This document shows, one piece after another, positions 10,496 through 22,812 of a stretch of 64,000 bases of DNA; positions within the stretch are counted from its first letter, which is position 1; the number at the start of each line of letters is the position of its first letter. Source of the stretch: Serpula lacrymans var. lacrymans S7.9 (taxonomy: Eukaryota; Basidiomycota; Agaricomycetes; Boletales; Serpulaceae); the NCBI RefSeq assembly GCF_000218685.1, contig NW_006763294.1:3011506-3075505 (forward strand), written 5' to 3'. The notes beneath the pieces are model-generated. The model had not been told where the DNA came from and made no database searches. It saw only the letters and a list, made by a program, of their open reading frames with translations. A program made the position numbers and the translations under genes.

Positions 10496-13400
10496 GGTTC
10501 TACACTCATTCTGGGGAGGTACAATGTAGTAACCTTGAATGGTGCCTTTCCTGTAGCCGACGACTGTTTGATATTATAAGAGAATTGGGCTATTTTTAGC
10601 CACTTAGCCCAATCCGTCTGTCTGTCATTGATAAATATATGGAGACATGGCTTCAATTCCTGATTGAGCCTCTCTGTTTGTCCATCAGTCTGCGGATGGA
10701 ACACCGTTGATAGTTTAGGTTTAATGCCCAGCATCCAGCATAATTCTTTTGTAAATTTGCTAGCAAATTGTGGTCCCCTATCTGAGATGACCATTTATGG
10801 TAACCCATGGGTAGACCATACAAAATCTTTAAATAAGTCTGCCATACCAGCAGCAGTAATAGTTTTGTTGGTGGGTATGAACACTACTTCTTTGGAGCAG
10901 TGATTTACTACCACCATTACTGAATTATACCTGTTTGATTCAGGTAGATCAGTCGTGAAATCAACCAATATATCCTGCCAGGGACCAGCTGGTATCGGAT
11001 TTGGCATTAGTTTACCGGCCGGCGGTTGATGAGAATTCCTTGCCATGGCACATCTCAGACAGGATTTTAATTATTCCTGTACGTCTTTGACCATGTCAGG
11101 CCACATATAGTTTCTGGAGATCAACTCCATTGTTTGTTGCCACCCAGGGTGCCCAGCCACTGGGGTGTCATGATGTCTATCTATTACCTTGATCCTTGCG
11201 GACTCAGGCACATAGATTTTGTCTTTAAAATAGAAGAGCCCGTCTTCCCATAAATAGTTTTTATTGCCATCAAGGCACACCTTCACTTCTGAGGAGATGT
11301 CTTTCTTGAAGACTTCCAGAAGATCAAAATCCTGCCCGATTCTAACATTGGCAACCCTTGATTGATCTATCAGGGTGACACCTTTGTTGACATCTTTGAT
11401 GACATTGGCATAATCCTCTCTTCTGGATAAAGCATCTGCTTTCCACATAGAGCTTCCAGGCTTATGAATTAATTTATAATTAAACCTAGACAAGTATACC
11501 GCATAGCGGGCCTGTCTCCGGTTCAAGTCTTGGGCCATCATAACATACTCCAGGTTCTTGTGATCAGTTTAAATTTCAAATTAGTGCCTCGCACCTTCTA
11601 AGTAGTGCCGCCAGTGCTCTAAGGCTCTAATGATGGCTAGCATCTCTTTGTCGTAAATTTGATAGTTGCGCTCTGTAGGCGACAAACTATGTGATAAATA
11701 GGCACAAGGCCTCCAAAGATTGTCAGGGCATTCAATTGACAAAACAGCCCCAGTAGTAAAATCAGAAGAGTCGGTTTCTAGCCAGAACTCTTTGTCTAAT
11801 TCTGGAAATGCTGATATGGGCGATGTTGTAAATGCCTGTTTAAGCTTATCAAAAGCTTCTTGTTCTTTGGTGCCCCAGTGCCAAACAATGTCCTTTTTAG
11901 TGAGATCGTTCAACGGTCTCGTGATTTTTGCAAAGTTTTTGATAAACCTTCGGTAGAAATTTCCTAAGCCAAGGAAGGCCCTAACTCCTTTGACGCGAGT
12001 AGGTTCTGGCCAGTTCAATATAGCTTGAACTTTCTCAGGATCCATCCTGATTTCATTCTGGCCTATGATCATCCCGAGGAAGTCTACTTCCTTCACTTTA
12101 AAATTACATTTTTCGGGTTTGACGAATAGGTCCCGTTCCTGTAAGCGTCAAAGGACTTCTTGCACGATCCTGTTATGCTCAGCCTCATCATCCAACTTTG
12201 TAAATATTAACAAATCGTCAATGTAAATGACGACACAGTTTTCCATATCCGCAAAAATCTTGTTCATCATGCTCTGGAAGGTTGCCGGTGAGTTGGTCAA
12301 CCCAAAAAACATAACAAGGGGTTCGAAGGATCCTCGGTGGCATGTGAACGCAGCCTTCCAAGCATCTTCTCCTTTGATTCATACATTATTGTATCCCTAT
12401 CTGAGATCCGTCTTTGTGAAGATCTTGGCGCCAGCCAATTTGTCTACTAGCTGACTGATCAAAGGTAGTGGATACACATTTTTAACTGTGTGCTCATTCA
12501 CATAACGATAGTCCATAATCATACGCTTCTTTCCATCCATTTTAGGAATGAAGAACACCGGGGACGTCATGGGGCTTTTGGAAGGTCTGATGTAACCCTT
12601 CCTAAGCTGTTCGTCTATGGAACTTGACACCTCATCTCTTTCTGGAGCAGAGAGTGGTATCATGTGTCCTTTTCTCGGTTTGAAGGTGTCCTTCAAATCT
12701 ATAGCATGGTCCCAAGTTTTAGCCTCTGGAAAGCGCTCTGATTTATGTTTTGAAAAGACTTTCCAGAAGTCATGGTATTTGGGAGGTACCAGCCTCTTAA
12801 TCTCTTCCTCGGGTTTCACCTCGTCATTGTCATTGTCAATCTTTTCTAAAGATCTGAGCTCATAAACGTGACCAGTGTTTATCTTTTCAAGACGCTCATT
12901 GTGACGGACGTGATTCGGTTTACCCAAGTTCACACACTCCTGAGGGCAACGTGACAATGTGACAACCCCTGTCTGCCAGTCAATCTCAGGATTGTGTTTG
13001 AATAGCCAGGTCCAGCCCAAGATTAAATTAATCTTCCCTAGTTGGGTAGCTTCGGCAGTGACTCATTCCCTGTGTCCTTGGTACTTGACAACAAAGGAAC
13101 ATTTGTGTGTGATACAGCCACCTGCGTTAAGCGTACCGTCAACATTATAGACGGGAATAGATACATCTAATTTTACACTATGAAGATGCCGTTGGCACCT
13201 GAATCAAGCAGTGCGTTGGTTGGGTGTACTATGCCCTGGGCAAGGTTTTCCACACCAACACCTAAACGGATCTTTTTATGGAATAAATATGTGCACATCA
13301 ACACACGCCTTGGGATTTCGGGAAAGGGTGGCTCCAAAGAAGAAAAAGAAGTGTCAAAAGCTAAATGTTTTTCTATTTAATTTTTACCAGAATTAAGCAC

Positions 13401-13725
13401 CCTAGTGTTTGTCTCACCGGGGCCACGCTCCAAAGGAGACACTGGTACAGCGGTGGTATTATAACTATTTCAGCGTTAACTCCTTCATTTTCTTGACCCA
13501 CTGCATCAGCGCTCAAAGCAGCGATATCAGCAGGAGGGTCCAAGATAAATCCACAGCCACAACTGTGCAAACAAGTACATACTTCAGATAGTAAACTCAA
13601 AAATCTATTTACAAATTGGGGAGCCATCCCCTTCTTTCCATTATTGCTCGTGCAACACCCCAAAGCAGGGGCCACTTTGTTGTGGTTTACTTCATTGTTT
13701 CGTGGAGCGAAGGCACCCAAGTGAC
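10492..13725 (-). pseudogene. pol: pol of copy B, truncated and broken
   Basis: Same domain order and same stops as copy A: protease LLDSGANG, RT with YIDDLLIF, RNase H, and integrase through HPQTDGQTE, ending at FKVTTLYLPRMSVEP before the junction with segment X. Small differences from A occur at about 13430-13470 and in one G run near 13630. It cannot encode functional protein. Confidence 0.9.
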
Positions 13726-15189
13726 CTAAGCTCTGAACTCTTTTCCCTGGGTCTTCATTTCAGTGACCTGCTGGTTGTAAAAGAAGGCCTGGATTTTGTC
13801 GTATGAATGACCGGCCAGAGTCTGGAGCCAATTGTCCGATTTTTCTGTTTCTAATTGGCACGCCAGGCGCACCGTTGGTTATTTTTTTGTTGGGCGGCCT
13901 GCACCCTGTTTCTGCAATCTCGGGACATGTGTCCTTCTTGGCCACAGTTGTAACAGTTGCCCTTGAATCTGCGCATCTGTCTGCCTTGGACCGCACCAAT
14001 ATCCATAGGAACACCCTGTCCTGGCTGCAGCCTGAACGGCTTGAACCCGTGAGAGTGTTTATGGTGGTTTGATGACCCAGGGCGCCTCTGGGGAACATTG
14101 TTTTTGGTGGTGGACCCGCCACGGAATTGCATATTGTAGAGCTCTATGGCCCTACCAATTTTTCGAACCTCCTCAGCAGCTGCTGCAAGGTTCTCGCTCT
14201 GCATATCTTGTATGTAGAGCTGTCGGGCAATGGCCGGTGACACATTGCGCTCCAACAACTCCATTGCATGTTCATTCCCTAGACCCCCTTGGATGGAGAG
14301 GGCCAGGAACCGGGTAATAAAGTCATCCGTCCTCATGTTTCCTTGTTTGAAGGGACGGATTTGCCGACGTGCCCAGTCACACTCAGCTTGGGGTTTGAAG
14401 TATTTTTCAATCTCGACTTTGAGGTCATCCCAGGTAGGCCACACTCCCGCTGTGTAGCACTCCTGTAACAACCAAGAGTTAGTTACTCTGGCGCACACAG
14501 AAACACACTATAAGGAAGATGATGAGGGAGTGGTTACCCCTTAGGCTGCAGAGAGTTAGTTGGTTAACAACAGGAGGACTCGCTGAGGAGTCTCCTGGAT
14601 CTATTGGGGTATATATACTACTACAGGGTTGTTTGTACATGTGTACTATACAGTTGATAGATACAGTGGCTGATGATGTCATGGGGCCTAGCCCGCATGG
14701 CTAGCTCCACTGTGTGAGAGATTTGTGTCTAAAATAAGAAGAAAGGCAATGCGGTGCGAGAAAGGAAAATCCCGTGTGGTACCATGTGTGAAGGCTAAAG
14801 TACAAGGTTAAGGTGGAGAATAAAAGTAAAGGGAAGGTCCGAAAATTGTGTTATTGTAACAACTCCTGCATTCTTACTTGGGCGTATTGACCCGCCACAG
14901 GTCCTTTCAGTCTTGACAGCACAGCTATTGCTATTTTAAAATCATCAGCAAACGCATCCCAGTTTGCTTTGATCCAAATCTGGAGCTTGATCCACTATTT
15001 GGCAAATTGCGCCCTATCTCCTTCAAAAGCGCCGGGGTCAGCGACGATCTCGACTTTCTTGTTGAATTTTCGCTCAACCGTAGATTCCGCTGCTGGGGCA
15101 GCCTGAATCTCGGTGAGCTCATTTGTTAACGCCTAAATCTGTGCACGCATGTTGTGCAGCAGACTGTTCATATCCGGTTGTGACAACAT
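13726..15189 (-). pseudogene. gag: gag of copy B, broken by solo LTR
   Basis: Twin of the copy A gag, with one extra G near 14283, so the middle and zinc-knuckle part (13851 to about 14460) stays open while A is frameshifted there. The zinc knuckle CYNCGQEGHMSRDC is intact. The N-terminal part carries the same in-frame TAG as A, and a solo L1 LTR lies at 14464-14861. The frameshift heptamer is at 13741-13747. Confidence 0.88.
14464..14861 (-). repeat. Solo L1 LTR inside gag of copy B
   Basis: Inverted twin of 1519-1916 with the same target duplication (ACTCC at 14459-14463 and 14862-14866 on this strand). Confidence 0.94.
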
Positions 15190-15708
15190 GTCGACTTGTT
15201 CTCTTTGGTAATGTAAAAAAAAGGTAACTGGGGGTCCCCGCTTGCTATCTGCGGATCAACCTCTTCCCAGCTGAGTATCAGATCTCAATCTCCGACTACC
15301 CACACTATAGTATTTGAAAAAGTATATAAAAAGTATTCGTAATAAATCCTGGTCCGAACAGTTGTCAGGGGTGGTCCGCTTGTTAAGCTGTCAACCCTTC
15401 TCCAGACTGGTGGAGGCAAGTGCCCGGCCTGGTCAGAGGTATTGGAAGAAGAAGTTTTGTATTTCTAAATTTAATCAACAATAGTGTGCACATTATTGTT
15501 GAGCTACAGTACTCCCCTTAACGCTGGGGGCCGCGTATCAAAGGTATTGTTTCTTCTCCCAAAGCACTACAAGGCCGTCGCAAAGAGCACACCTATCTGC
15601 TATGTGGGATATTCCCAAACAATAACCAAATTTCCTTCACCCTGGAGTCCGGGTGCCCAGTGGGACTTTTTTGCACAACGTGCGGGAGAGTAGAAGAGCA
15701 AGTCTTAA
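15190..15708 (-). other. Untranslated leader of copy B
   Basis: Twin of 671-1190 with two small differences. It holds no gene. Confidence 0.65.
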
Positions 15709-15870
15709 TGTAACAACCAAGAGTTAGTTACTCTGGCGCACACAAGAACACACTATAAAGGTAGTGATGAGGGAGTGGTTACCCCTTAAGCTGCAGAGAG
15801 TTTGTTGGTATACAACAGGAGGACTTGCTGAGGAGTCTCCTTGATCTATTGGGGTATTTATACTAATACA
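15709..15870 (-). repeat. 5' L1 LTR of copy B, truncated
   Basis: Same 3' portion of L1 as 509-670, in the other orientation, cut at the same position by L2. Confidence 0.85.
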
Positions 15871-16567
15871 TGTAAGGACCATTTTATTATTTTCTTATCT
15901 TCGCTATGTCTTGGTTCTCGAATGCTTTTCCCATTACACCTCTGGCTCTAGGGCTAGAGGTATCATTTGCCATTTTACTTCTCATAGCCCTCACAGGCTT
16001 TCTTAACCATCGCTACCATTTTATATCACAGATCAGAGACTGGGTATCGCTCCCAGCCAGCCAGCACAATGAGTAGGGACTGGTAGTAGGCATCTCGCCA
16101 ACCAGCTCCAAGCCCCAGTAAGGCCTGGATATACTAATAAATGCTTTGTTCCGGATCGTACCTCATTATGAGGATACGGTTCCTGAACACGCGTAACAAA
16201 CCTCTATTATTAGTACAAATCTCTCACCGCTGATTAATCAAGTTAAAAGTTGTACGATAGTTGTTCTCACTTTTTCTTATTGGCCGATTGATTCCTCAGA
16301 CCACTTTTCGTATATTCTCCTTTCGGTCTGAGGAAACAAACAGTTCACTATATAAAGCCTTACCTATTCATGTATGGCTCCTTAGTTTTCTATTACTGAA
16401 TTTACCCGCTTTACTCCTCAACGAAAACCTTTGAAGCTTACCTCTCAAAGTCCTCTACTCGCTATATTTACTAGTGTCTGTCGACCTCAAGCTCATCGAA
16501 CCCCTTACTCCCTGCAAGTGCAGAAGGAGACAGGTTTCGTTTTGTTATAGTTTATCGTTGCCTCACA
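15871..16567 (+). repeat. L2 LTR, apparently complete
   Basis: A 697 bp segment starting TGTAAGGACC and ending GTTGCCTCACA, the TG...CA ends of an LTR. Related pieces: 1-508, 6993-7204, 51154-51475 and 54745-54946. The flanks (ATACA / ATTCC) do not form a target duplication. No internal coding region of this family is in the window. Confidence 0.7.
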
Positions 16568-16574
16568 ATTCCGT

Positions 16575-16990
16575 TGTTATGATAACACAATTTCCGGACC
16601 TTCCCTTTACTTTTATTCTCCGCTTTAACCTTGTACTTTAGCTTTCACACATGGTACCACGCGGCACTTCCCCTTTTGTCCAAACTCCTCTTTCTCGCGC
16701 CGCATTGCCTTTCTTCTTATTATAGACACAACTCTCTCACACAGTGGAGCTGGCCATGCGGGCTAGGCCCCATGACATCATCAGCCACTGTATCTATCAA
16801 CTGTATAGTACACATGTACAAACAAACATGTAGTAGTATATAAACCCCAATAGATCCAGGAGACTCCTCAGCGAGTCCTCCTGTTGTATACCAACTAACT
16901 CTCTGCATCTTAAGGGGTAACCACTCCCTCATCATTATCTTTATAGTGTGTTCCTGTGTGCGCCAGAGTAACTAACTCTTGGTTGTTACA
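16575..16990 (+). repeat. Solo L1 LTR
   Basis: A 416 bp LTR with a perfect 5-bp duplication TCCGT (16570-16574 and 16991-16995). It separates the end of L2 from the GH3 relic. Confidence 0.94.
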
Positions 16991-17608
16991 TCCGTGATCT
17001 GAGTAGCACTGCCTGTCAGTTGGAATTAGTATGTGAGAACTCCCAATGTATCCAAAGTAACTAAGTTCCAGGATATAGCTACATGTTACCATAGGTGTCC
17101 GCTCTGGCAATAGACCCTAAGGTAACTGCTAATGCCACAGATGCCGTATCTCCAGATGCGATATCATGAAGACAAGCAGAAGTGATTATAGACTTATTCA
17201 GGTATGGTGATGGTCCATATGTTCTGTTAACAAATAGCAAAGAAGCAAAAGCAGATGTAACATTGCCTGCATTGGTAAAATTGATAGTGAATGTGTCAAA
17301 AGGTGCCAGGTGAAGATACGAGTATAGATTTCCGGACTGCACAAGTGTTTGAATGCTATACGTGCTTGATGGTGCTTTGGCCCACTTGTGGCTGAAAGTT
17401 GTGTAGCGTAGACCATAGCCAAAGTCATAGACTGGTGTGCCTGTGTACCATTTATATGTGCAACCAGGGCTGGTCGCATTGTGCTGCAAGTCCATGTCTG
17501 TCATAGGAATCTCATACACATAGTCAACAGGATATTGTGTAACTGGGAGACCGCCAGTGGGTGCTACTTTTTCACTGATAATGTTAAAAAGAGCTGATTG
17601 TCCAGGAT

Positions 17609-18079
17609 TAGGGATGCCAAAGTTTGGTTCAGGCAAACAGTTCAGAACTGATAACCGCCAAACCAAACCCTAAGAGAAGGTTTGGTTTGGTATAGTTTGG
17701 GCATTTTTGCTATTGCCCAAACCTCTTCGAACTGACGAACTTTAACACCACCACCACCACTACCTCACCACCTCCTCCTCCTTGTACCGCCGCCACCGCC
17801 TCCTTGTCGCCACCACCACCACCACCACCACCTTCTCCACAGCCACACCATTTGAGGGAGGACTCAGGTAACATGTCAACATATCATCTAGGCCCTCCCT
17901 CAAGTGTCCGCCTCTGGAATTACCCCATGTCCCATCATAGAGCATTAATTTGTCCACGGTTTGAACCAACCAAACCCAGTCCAGGTTCAGTCTGGTCCGA
18001 GCACTTAAACTGTAGGTTCAGTTTGGGGTTCAGACTAAAGTGTTTGAGAACCAAAACGAACTGAACTTTGGCATCCCTA
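17609..18079. mobile_element. hAT-type MITE inserted in the GH3 relic
   Basis: Terminal inverted repeats TAGGGATGCCAAAGTT (16 bp perfect) and an 8-bp target duplication TCCAGGAT (17601-17608 and 18080-18087). The 8-bp duplication and TAGGG-type ends are hallmarks of hAT transposons. It has no transposase and carries a CCA-rich microsatellite. Confidence 0.92.
17745..17836. repeat. (CCA)n/(CCT)n-rich microsatellite
   Basis: About 90 bases of imperfect CAC/CTC/CGC triplets inside the MITE. Confidence 0.9.
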
Positions 18080-18210
18080 TCCAGGATATCCAGCCCAAAG
18101 ACACTATGAGCAATGGCCAATATCCCACGTTGCAACACATGAAAGCCAGGGCGCAGGATAGAAAACAGTGAGGTGAATGTCACAATGTGCACCAAAGGTG
18201 AGGGAAGTAA

Positions 18211-19660
18211 CATGGAACAGACATGTTAATGTTGTGAATGTGGCTTGAATTTTTATAACATTCATCAGTGCAAATAGTATGTAGAATATCTATGTATGGA
18301 TATTTTACATGGTCACTCAGTATTCACCAGTATAACATCCCTGCCATTAACTACAAAATAATAGTGTTCTGCATGTGGTACCAGTGTAATGGCAGACAAT
18401 CAAACATTTACCCGTTGCACACTGCAAAATCCTCTTTTGGTTGATTCCTGCTATTGCCTGATGGCGGGTGGCAAAAATCAGCACACAAACACCTGCACTG
18501 GACGGGCTTGGCATAGATTAGCAGACTATAGCAGGTTCAGCAGCAGATTGCCTGGTGTCATGGGTGTCAAGAGGTTGTTGGTACATCATGAAAGCAGTTG
18601 AAGCCTGCCTGGACATAGCAGGACTACCAGAAAGTTCCTTGGCATGGCCCAAGTGTATACTCAGTGGAAACATTATGAACCATGGTACAGCCTTATATCA
18701 ATATATAGGAGTGGTCAACTTGTTTGGGGTAAGGGTGTCTCAAAACATGGCTGGTATGACTGCATGAAGCCAAGACATGAAACTTTCTCAGAGGTGCTAA
18801 GCAATTGCAGATGGTACACAGATGAGATCCAAATATAACAATTGTCACTAATTTGTTGCTATTACAATAAGTATGCAAGTAATGTAAAGAATACACTGTC
18901 AATGATGAGAACTGTTGTTAGAAAACCACACACAACAACAAACTAACACACAATCCTCCCAGATTCCACAGAACTTGTTTATGGGCTTTGCCTCCTAGAA
19001 CAGTGGGTGATCTGGTTGTTCATGGGGTGGTGTGTATAATGATCCTTCAAAGTAAAACCCAGAGATGTATGCGTGTGGGTTTTGAGGAGGAGGGATAGTT
19101 GGAAGATAAAAGATAGGGGCTTTGGGACGAGTATAGACGAGCACTACCTTGCTAATCGTAGCACAAGGTAAGTTTAAGAATGACAAAATGACGAGGTGAC
19201 AAAGTTCCCAGTGATAGCAGGCTCCTGGCGCACAGACTGTAGTGCTCAGAAGGACTCTAATCAAAAGGGATAATAATGGCTTCAAAAGTGGCAAGTGACA
19301 ATGGCAGCAGATAACAGTGGTAGCAGTGGGAAGTATTGTGACCACACTAGATCACAAGTAGCAGTAAGAAGTGGACTTGAGATTAGAGAAGAAGTCTGGT
19401 TTGGATTTCTTTTTTTATAAGGTAAAATACAGGGGTTTATATAGTAAAAGAAAGGTAGGCTATGCACAGTATAGCTTTGCAAAAAAAATGAGAAAGAACA
19501 TGAATGAATGTATGCTGACAAATCCTGCACAGATAGTACAGGATAAGATTGTCAAAAAAAAGGAAAAGAAAGGGATAGAACAATGAATGCTGTGTAGGTA
19601 ATGTCATAGGTTTGTACAGCCATAAAATAAAGTCCAATAGCAGAAAGAGAGCAAGAAAAT
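18211..19660. other. Unassigned sequence
   Basis: No recognisable gene or repeat. Several 60-110 codon open frames exist on both strands but show no family motif. Confidence 0.4.
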
Positions 19661-20483
19661 CATAATGTCATGGGAAGATGCAGTAAAAAAAGGCAAGGCA
19701 AAACAATATCAGTATCAACACAGTTCCTTTATTGCCAGTCAGGCATTCTAAAAAAATATGTGTCCATAAAAATGATTCAAAAATCATCATCCTAACTTTT
19801 GCCCTACCAATCCTATTTGTCATCTCATATCTCATATACACAACTATAACAACCAACTTAAACCCTACCACATCAATCCCCATCCCTCCACGTCCATCCA
19901 CCATCATCTCATTCTTTCCCAGAGATGTAGAATCTCTCGAGGAAATTCCCCTCACTCCAATTCCCCTAGTTACAACTTTACCCGGTGTAGACTTGAGCGA
20001 AGTTTAGATAAAACTTTACCTACAGTTCAAATTCTCTTACCTTTGACCAGGCCGTGCACTTGCATCCGCCAGTCGGGAGAAGAACTGACAGCTTAATAAG
20101 TGGGTTATTTTGGGACAACCATTTGGGCCCCAAAATTAGTACTATACATTTTACCTACCCTTTGTAAACACCTTATATCAACCATACGTACAAGATAGTT
20201 CTGGGCAGAAGAGGACCAGATTATCAAAAGTGGAAAGACAGTATCTACAAGCTTTACAGCAGTGTATTGACCTGATTTGTCATTGGTGAACTCCTGTACA
20301 TGTGTAGAGACAAATTGAAAACTTGAATAGAAACCGAACAAAACTATACAACTACATATATCTGGTGTGGAGACTTCCCATTACCAGAAATTGAACCAAT
20401 CAGATTCCTATCCCCACGATCACCTACACCACAAATAAAACAAGAATCACCCAAACCTGTCGTACCTAAACTCCATTGAATTC
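19661..20483 (+). other. Probable leader of a second Ty3 family
   Basis: It precedes a gag fragment. The part at 20039-20115 is similar to the leader of copies A/B/C (938-1010), including CTTGCATCCGCCAGTC and CTGACAGCTTAATAAG. No LTR boundary could be fixed. Confidence 0.4.
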
Positions 20484-21062
20484 ATGCAATTTCGGCAAAG
20501 AAAACCATCAATAAGCAGTATGACAAACAGCATGACCGACCTAATCGGGGCATTGCCGGAAGCTGGACCCAGCCAGACTCAACCGACAATACCAACTGAT
20601 TTAACCCCAGAGATCCAAGAATGGATGGAAAGAATGCTAGAAGCAGAAGTTGCCAGGAGAGTAATGAAAGCAACCAAAAAAGAAAGAGAAGGGCGGACAA
20701 TGGCGCACAGAGCAGCAGAAAGAGTGGAGGAAGAGAAAGAAGACTATCAGAGACTATGGGAGCAACAGCTCATTATCAACTCCGAGACACCAGACAGAGA
20801 AAAAGGTGCAGAGAAGAGGGAACCCAGAAGAACTAGGAGTGCATTAGACAACCCTCCAACATTCAATGGGGACCAGACAAAGTTTAAGGACTTCATGGAG
20901 CATGTCTCACTTCACTTCGAAGAAGATCCCACATACTTTGGAGATGAAAAGAGAAAGATAACCTTTGTACTGTCATACATGAAAGAAGGAACCGCCGCCA
21001 ACTTCAGAAGCGAGTGGCTGGAAGAAAAAATGGCTGTTACATCTATTAAGAACAAAGCTTGA
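20484..21062 (+). pseudogene. gag: gag N-terminal fragment of another Ty3/gypsy family
   Basis: An open frame of 192 codons from the ATG at 20484. The first ~120 residues are charged and helical (EVARRVMKATKKEREGR). The last ~65 match the start of the retrotransposon gag capsid domain (PPTFNGDQTKFKDFMEHVSL, then KITFVLSYMKEGTAANF). The corresponding D gag block is VYVALSYMKDGSAASW. The frame ends early, without the rest of the capsid or a zinc knuckle, and no pol follows. A truncated relic. Confidence 0.75.
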
Positions 21063-22129
21063 AGGAAGTGTCTAGCCACTTGCTGAGAGCAATCAGGGAC
21101 TGGAACTAGAGTCCAATGTGAGTAACTTTATTATTAGAGAGTATGACAGGTATACAGTACCTAGAGTCCAATGTGAGTAACTAGAGAGTAGGAAGCATTG
21201 GACTCTGCAGTACTGTCTATTGAATATTGTATTTTCTTGTTATTAATAAGAGTTGACAAACACATCTGTTTACACAATCTTTTGTTATGATTTGAACTTA
21301 TAAGTAGTTGATTTAACTTGCTGTGTGGTGAGCACAGATTTCAGTTGTCATTGTGATGGCAGCTATAGTGGACCAGGACTCAAACCCCAGTTCAAAGCTG
21401 GGAAAATTTAGGGTAATACAAGATAGGACAGGATTGTAAAGAACAATAGAATTGTGAATATATTTTGAACTAGTATCAGCTGATACAAATTACTAACATC
21501 CATACTTATATAAATATATAACTATATAACTACTCTCACAACCTAAAACAAAAATGGCCAAATTTACAAACTTTTTAAATAAAAGATGATACTCAGTGTG
21601 AACTTTTCTTAAAATGAATAAATTTCAAATGTTGTATATAGGTTTTATTATATTAATTTTACTCAGGCTGATTTTGTATGGTCTTAAAAAACATATTGAT
21701 ATTAATATACAAGTTTATGTATACATAGTGATGTAGGTAAGTGGGTATAAATGATAAACCATATCAAGAAAACAAAATACAGTAAAAAAAAACTATCAAA
21801 AAAGTGAGAGAAAAAGCAAAAAAACTAAATAACAGAAGTAATACCCTCCCCAATAAACAATTTCTCATCTACTTATCTACTTTACTTATAATATAACTAG
21901 CAGCTACCCATGCTACACCATGATTCCAGGAGCTCAGCATGTAATAATAGGGTGTGTGTAGTTTTACTCAGGGGGTAGCTTGTGTGGCATGAAGTTAACT
22001 TAAATGCTTAATTAATATTGTGTAAAGGTGGACTAATACAAGTATATGTATGGTGGTACAATGTATGCACAAACTACCAATAGTATATAAGCAATCACCT
22101 TGAGCATCTTATTTACTAGATAAAACATG
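21063..22129. other. AT-rich unassigned spacer
   Basis: No gene seen. It contains a 22 bp direct repeat (21106-21127 and 21161-21182) and AT-rich low-complexity tracts at about 21480-21850. Confidence 0.45.
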
Positions 22130-22774
22130 TGGCTTTGCCACAATTGGGGACAACTAGATTTTTGATAAGATATAATATATATCAAATATATATATTATTT
22201 TTCACTGCATAGTAGGTCATAATACCAGCCACCAAAGGTGCTAGGGCAAGTACCTGCACCTACTTGAGCAGCAAAGGAACCTGCTCTTCCAGTGTGGCCA
22301 TAGTTGTTTCAGCATACAGGATATAGTGAGTGTGCAGTCCACACACAGCAAGTATGAGCAATAGGTAGACATTAATAGCCATAAGTAGTGCAAACTATGC
22401 ACACATGAATATCCTTCCTAATACAGACATTGGGCATTCCTTGAAACTTGCACTTACTCACTTTTCCATTCATCCTTACATTTCGACCTTTTATCCATTG
22501 ACTGAGGATTGATTAAGGTAAGGACTCTACATTACAATATCTACAGAATTATACTGATATTATATTAGTCTCTTACTTCTATCCTATAGGTACTTACAAA
22601 AAACTCAGTCTTTTCATCCATTGACTGAGTCCCTTACTTCATCTCTATCATAATCCTGCTTTATCAGAATATTGGCTGTCTTGGCTTATGCCTCCACAAT
22701 GTTGAGGTTGTTATGCTGGTTCAAACAATACATTAAACTCCAATTGCGAGTGTCACTGAGACTCCACAGTATGG
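22130..22774 (-). repeat. Segment X, copy 2 (inverted)
   Basis: Inverted partner of 9851-10495, apparently identical over 645 bp. Flanking sequences on both sides differ from those of copy 1. Confidence 0.85.
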
Positions 22775-22812
22775 TGACAAATTATAACATTTGTTTATAG
22801 TATGAGAAAATA

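Larger units (their letters stand above)
10492..15870 (-). mobile_element. Ty3/gypsy chromovirus copy B (L1 family), 3'-truncated inverted duplicate of A
   Basis: Reverse-complement twin of 1-5885: coordinates sum to 16377-16380, with only a few single-base indels. It shares the same stops, the same solo LTR in gag and the same truncated 5' LTR joined to L2. It stops inside the integrase region at 10492, equivalent to 5885 in A, so the end of integrase, the chromodomain and the 3' LTR are absent. The break lies in a short shared GCCAG with segment X. Confidence 0.93.
16996..18210 (-). pseudogene. GH3 beta-xylosidase/beta-glucosidase C-terminal relic
   Basis: Remnant of a secreted glycoside hydrolase family 3 enzyme, which cleaves xylo- or gluco-oligosaccharides. 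Visible blocks: WAGYPGQSAL (split by a transposon), GLPVTQYPVDYVYEIPMTDM, YKWYTGTPVYDFGYGLRYTTF (read as two pieces) and an Fn3-like end with FDTFTINFTNAGNVTS and GDTASVALAVTLGSIAR. These match the last third of fungal GH3 proteins of the BxlB type. The N-terminal two thirds are missing. A 471 bp MITE interrupts it, a frame change precedes WAGYPGQ, and stops follow the GNM near 17078, so it is dead. Family assignment is firm; exact substrate is not. Confidence 0.82.

Noticed and set aside
1..16380. Inverted repeat as a simple missed-adapter read artefact
   Set aside because: A missed hairpin adapter gives arms meeting at one point; here a 4.6-kb unrelated spacer separates them. Other assembly errors remain possible and are noted in the finding.
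17935..18213. Separate gene upstream of the GH3 relic
   Set aside because: The frame spans the MITE end and GH3 sequence in the wrong frame.
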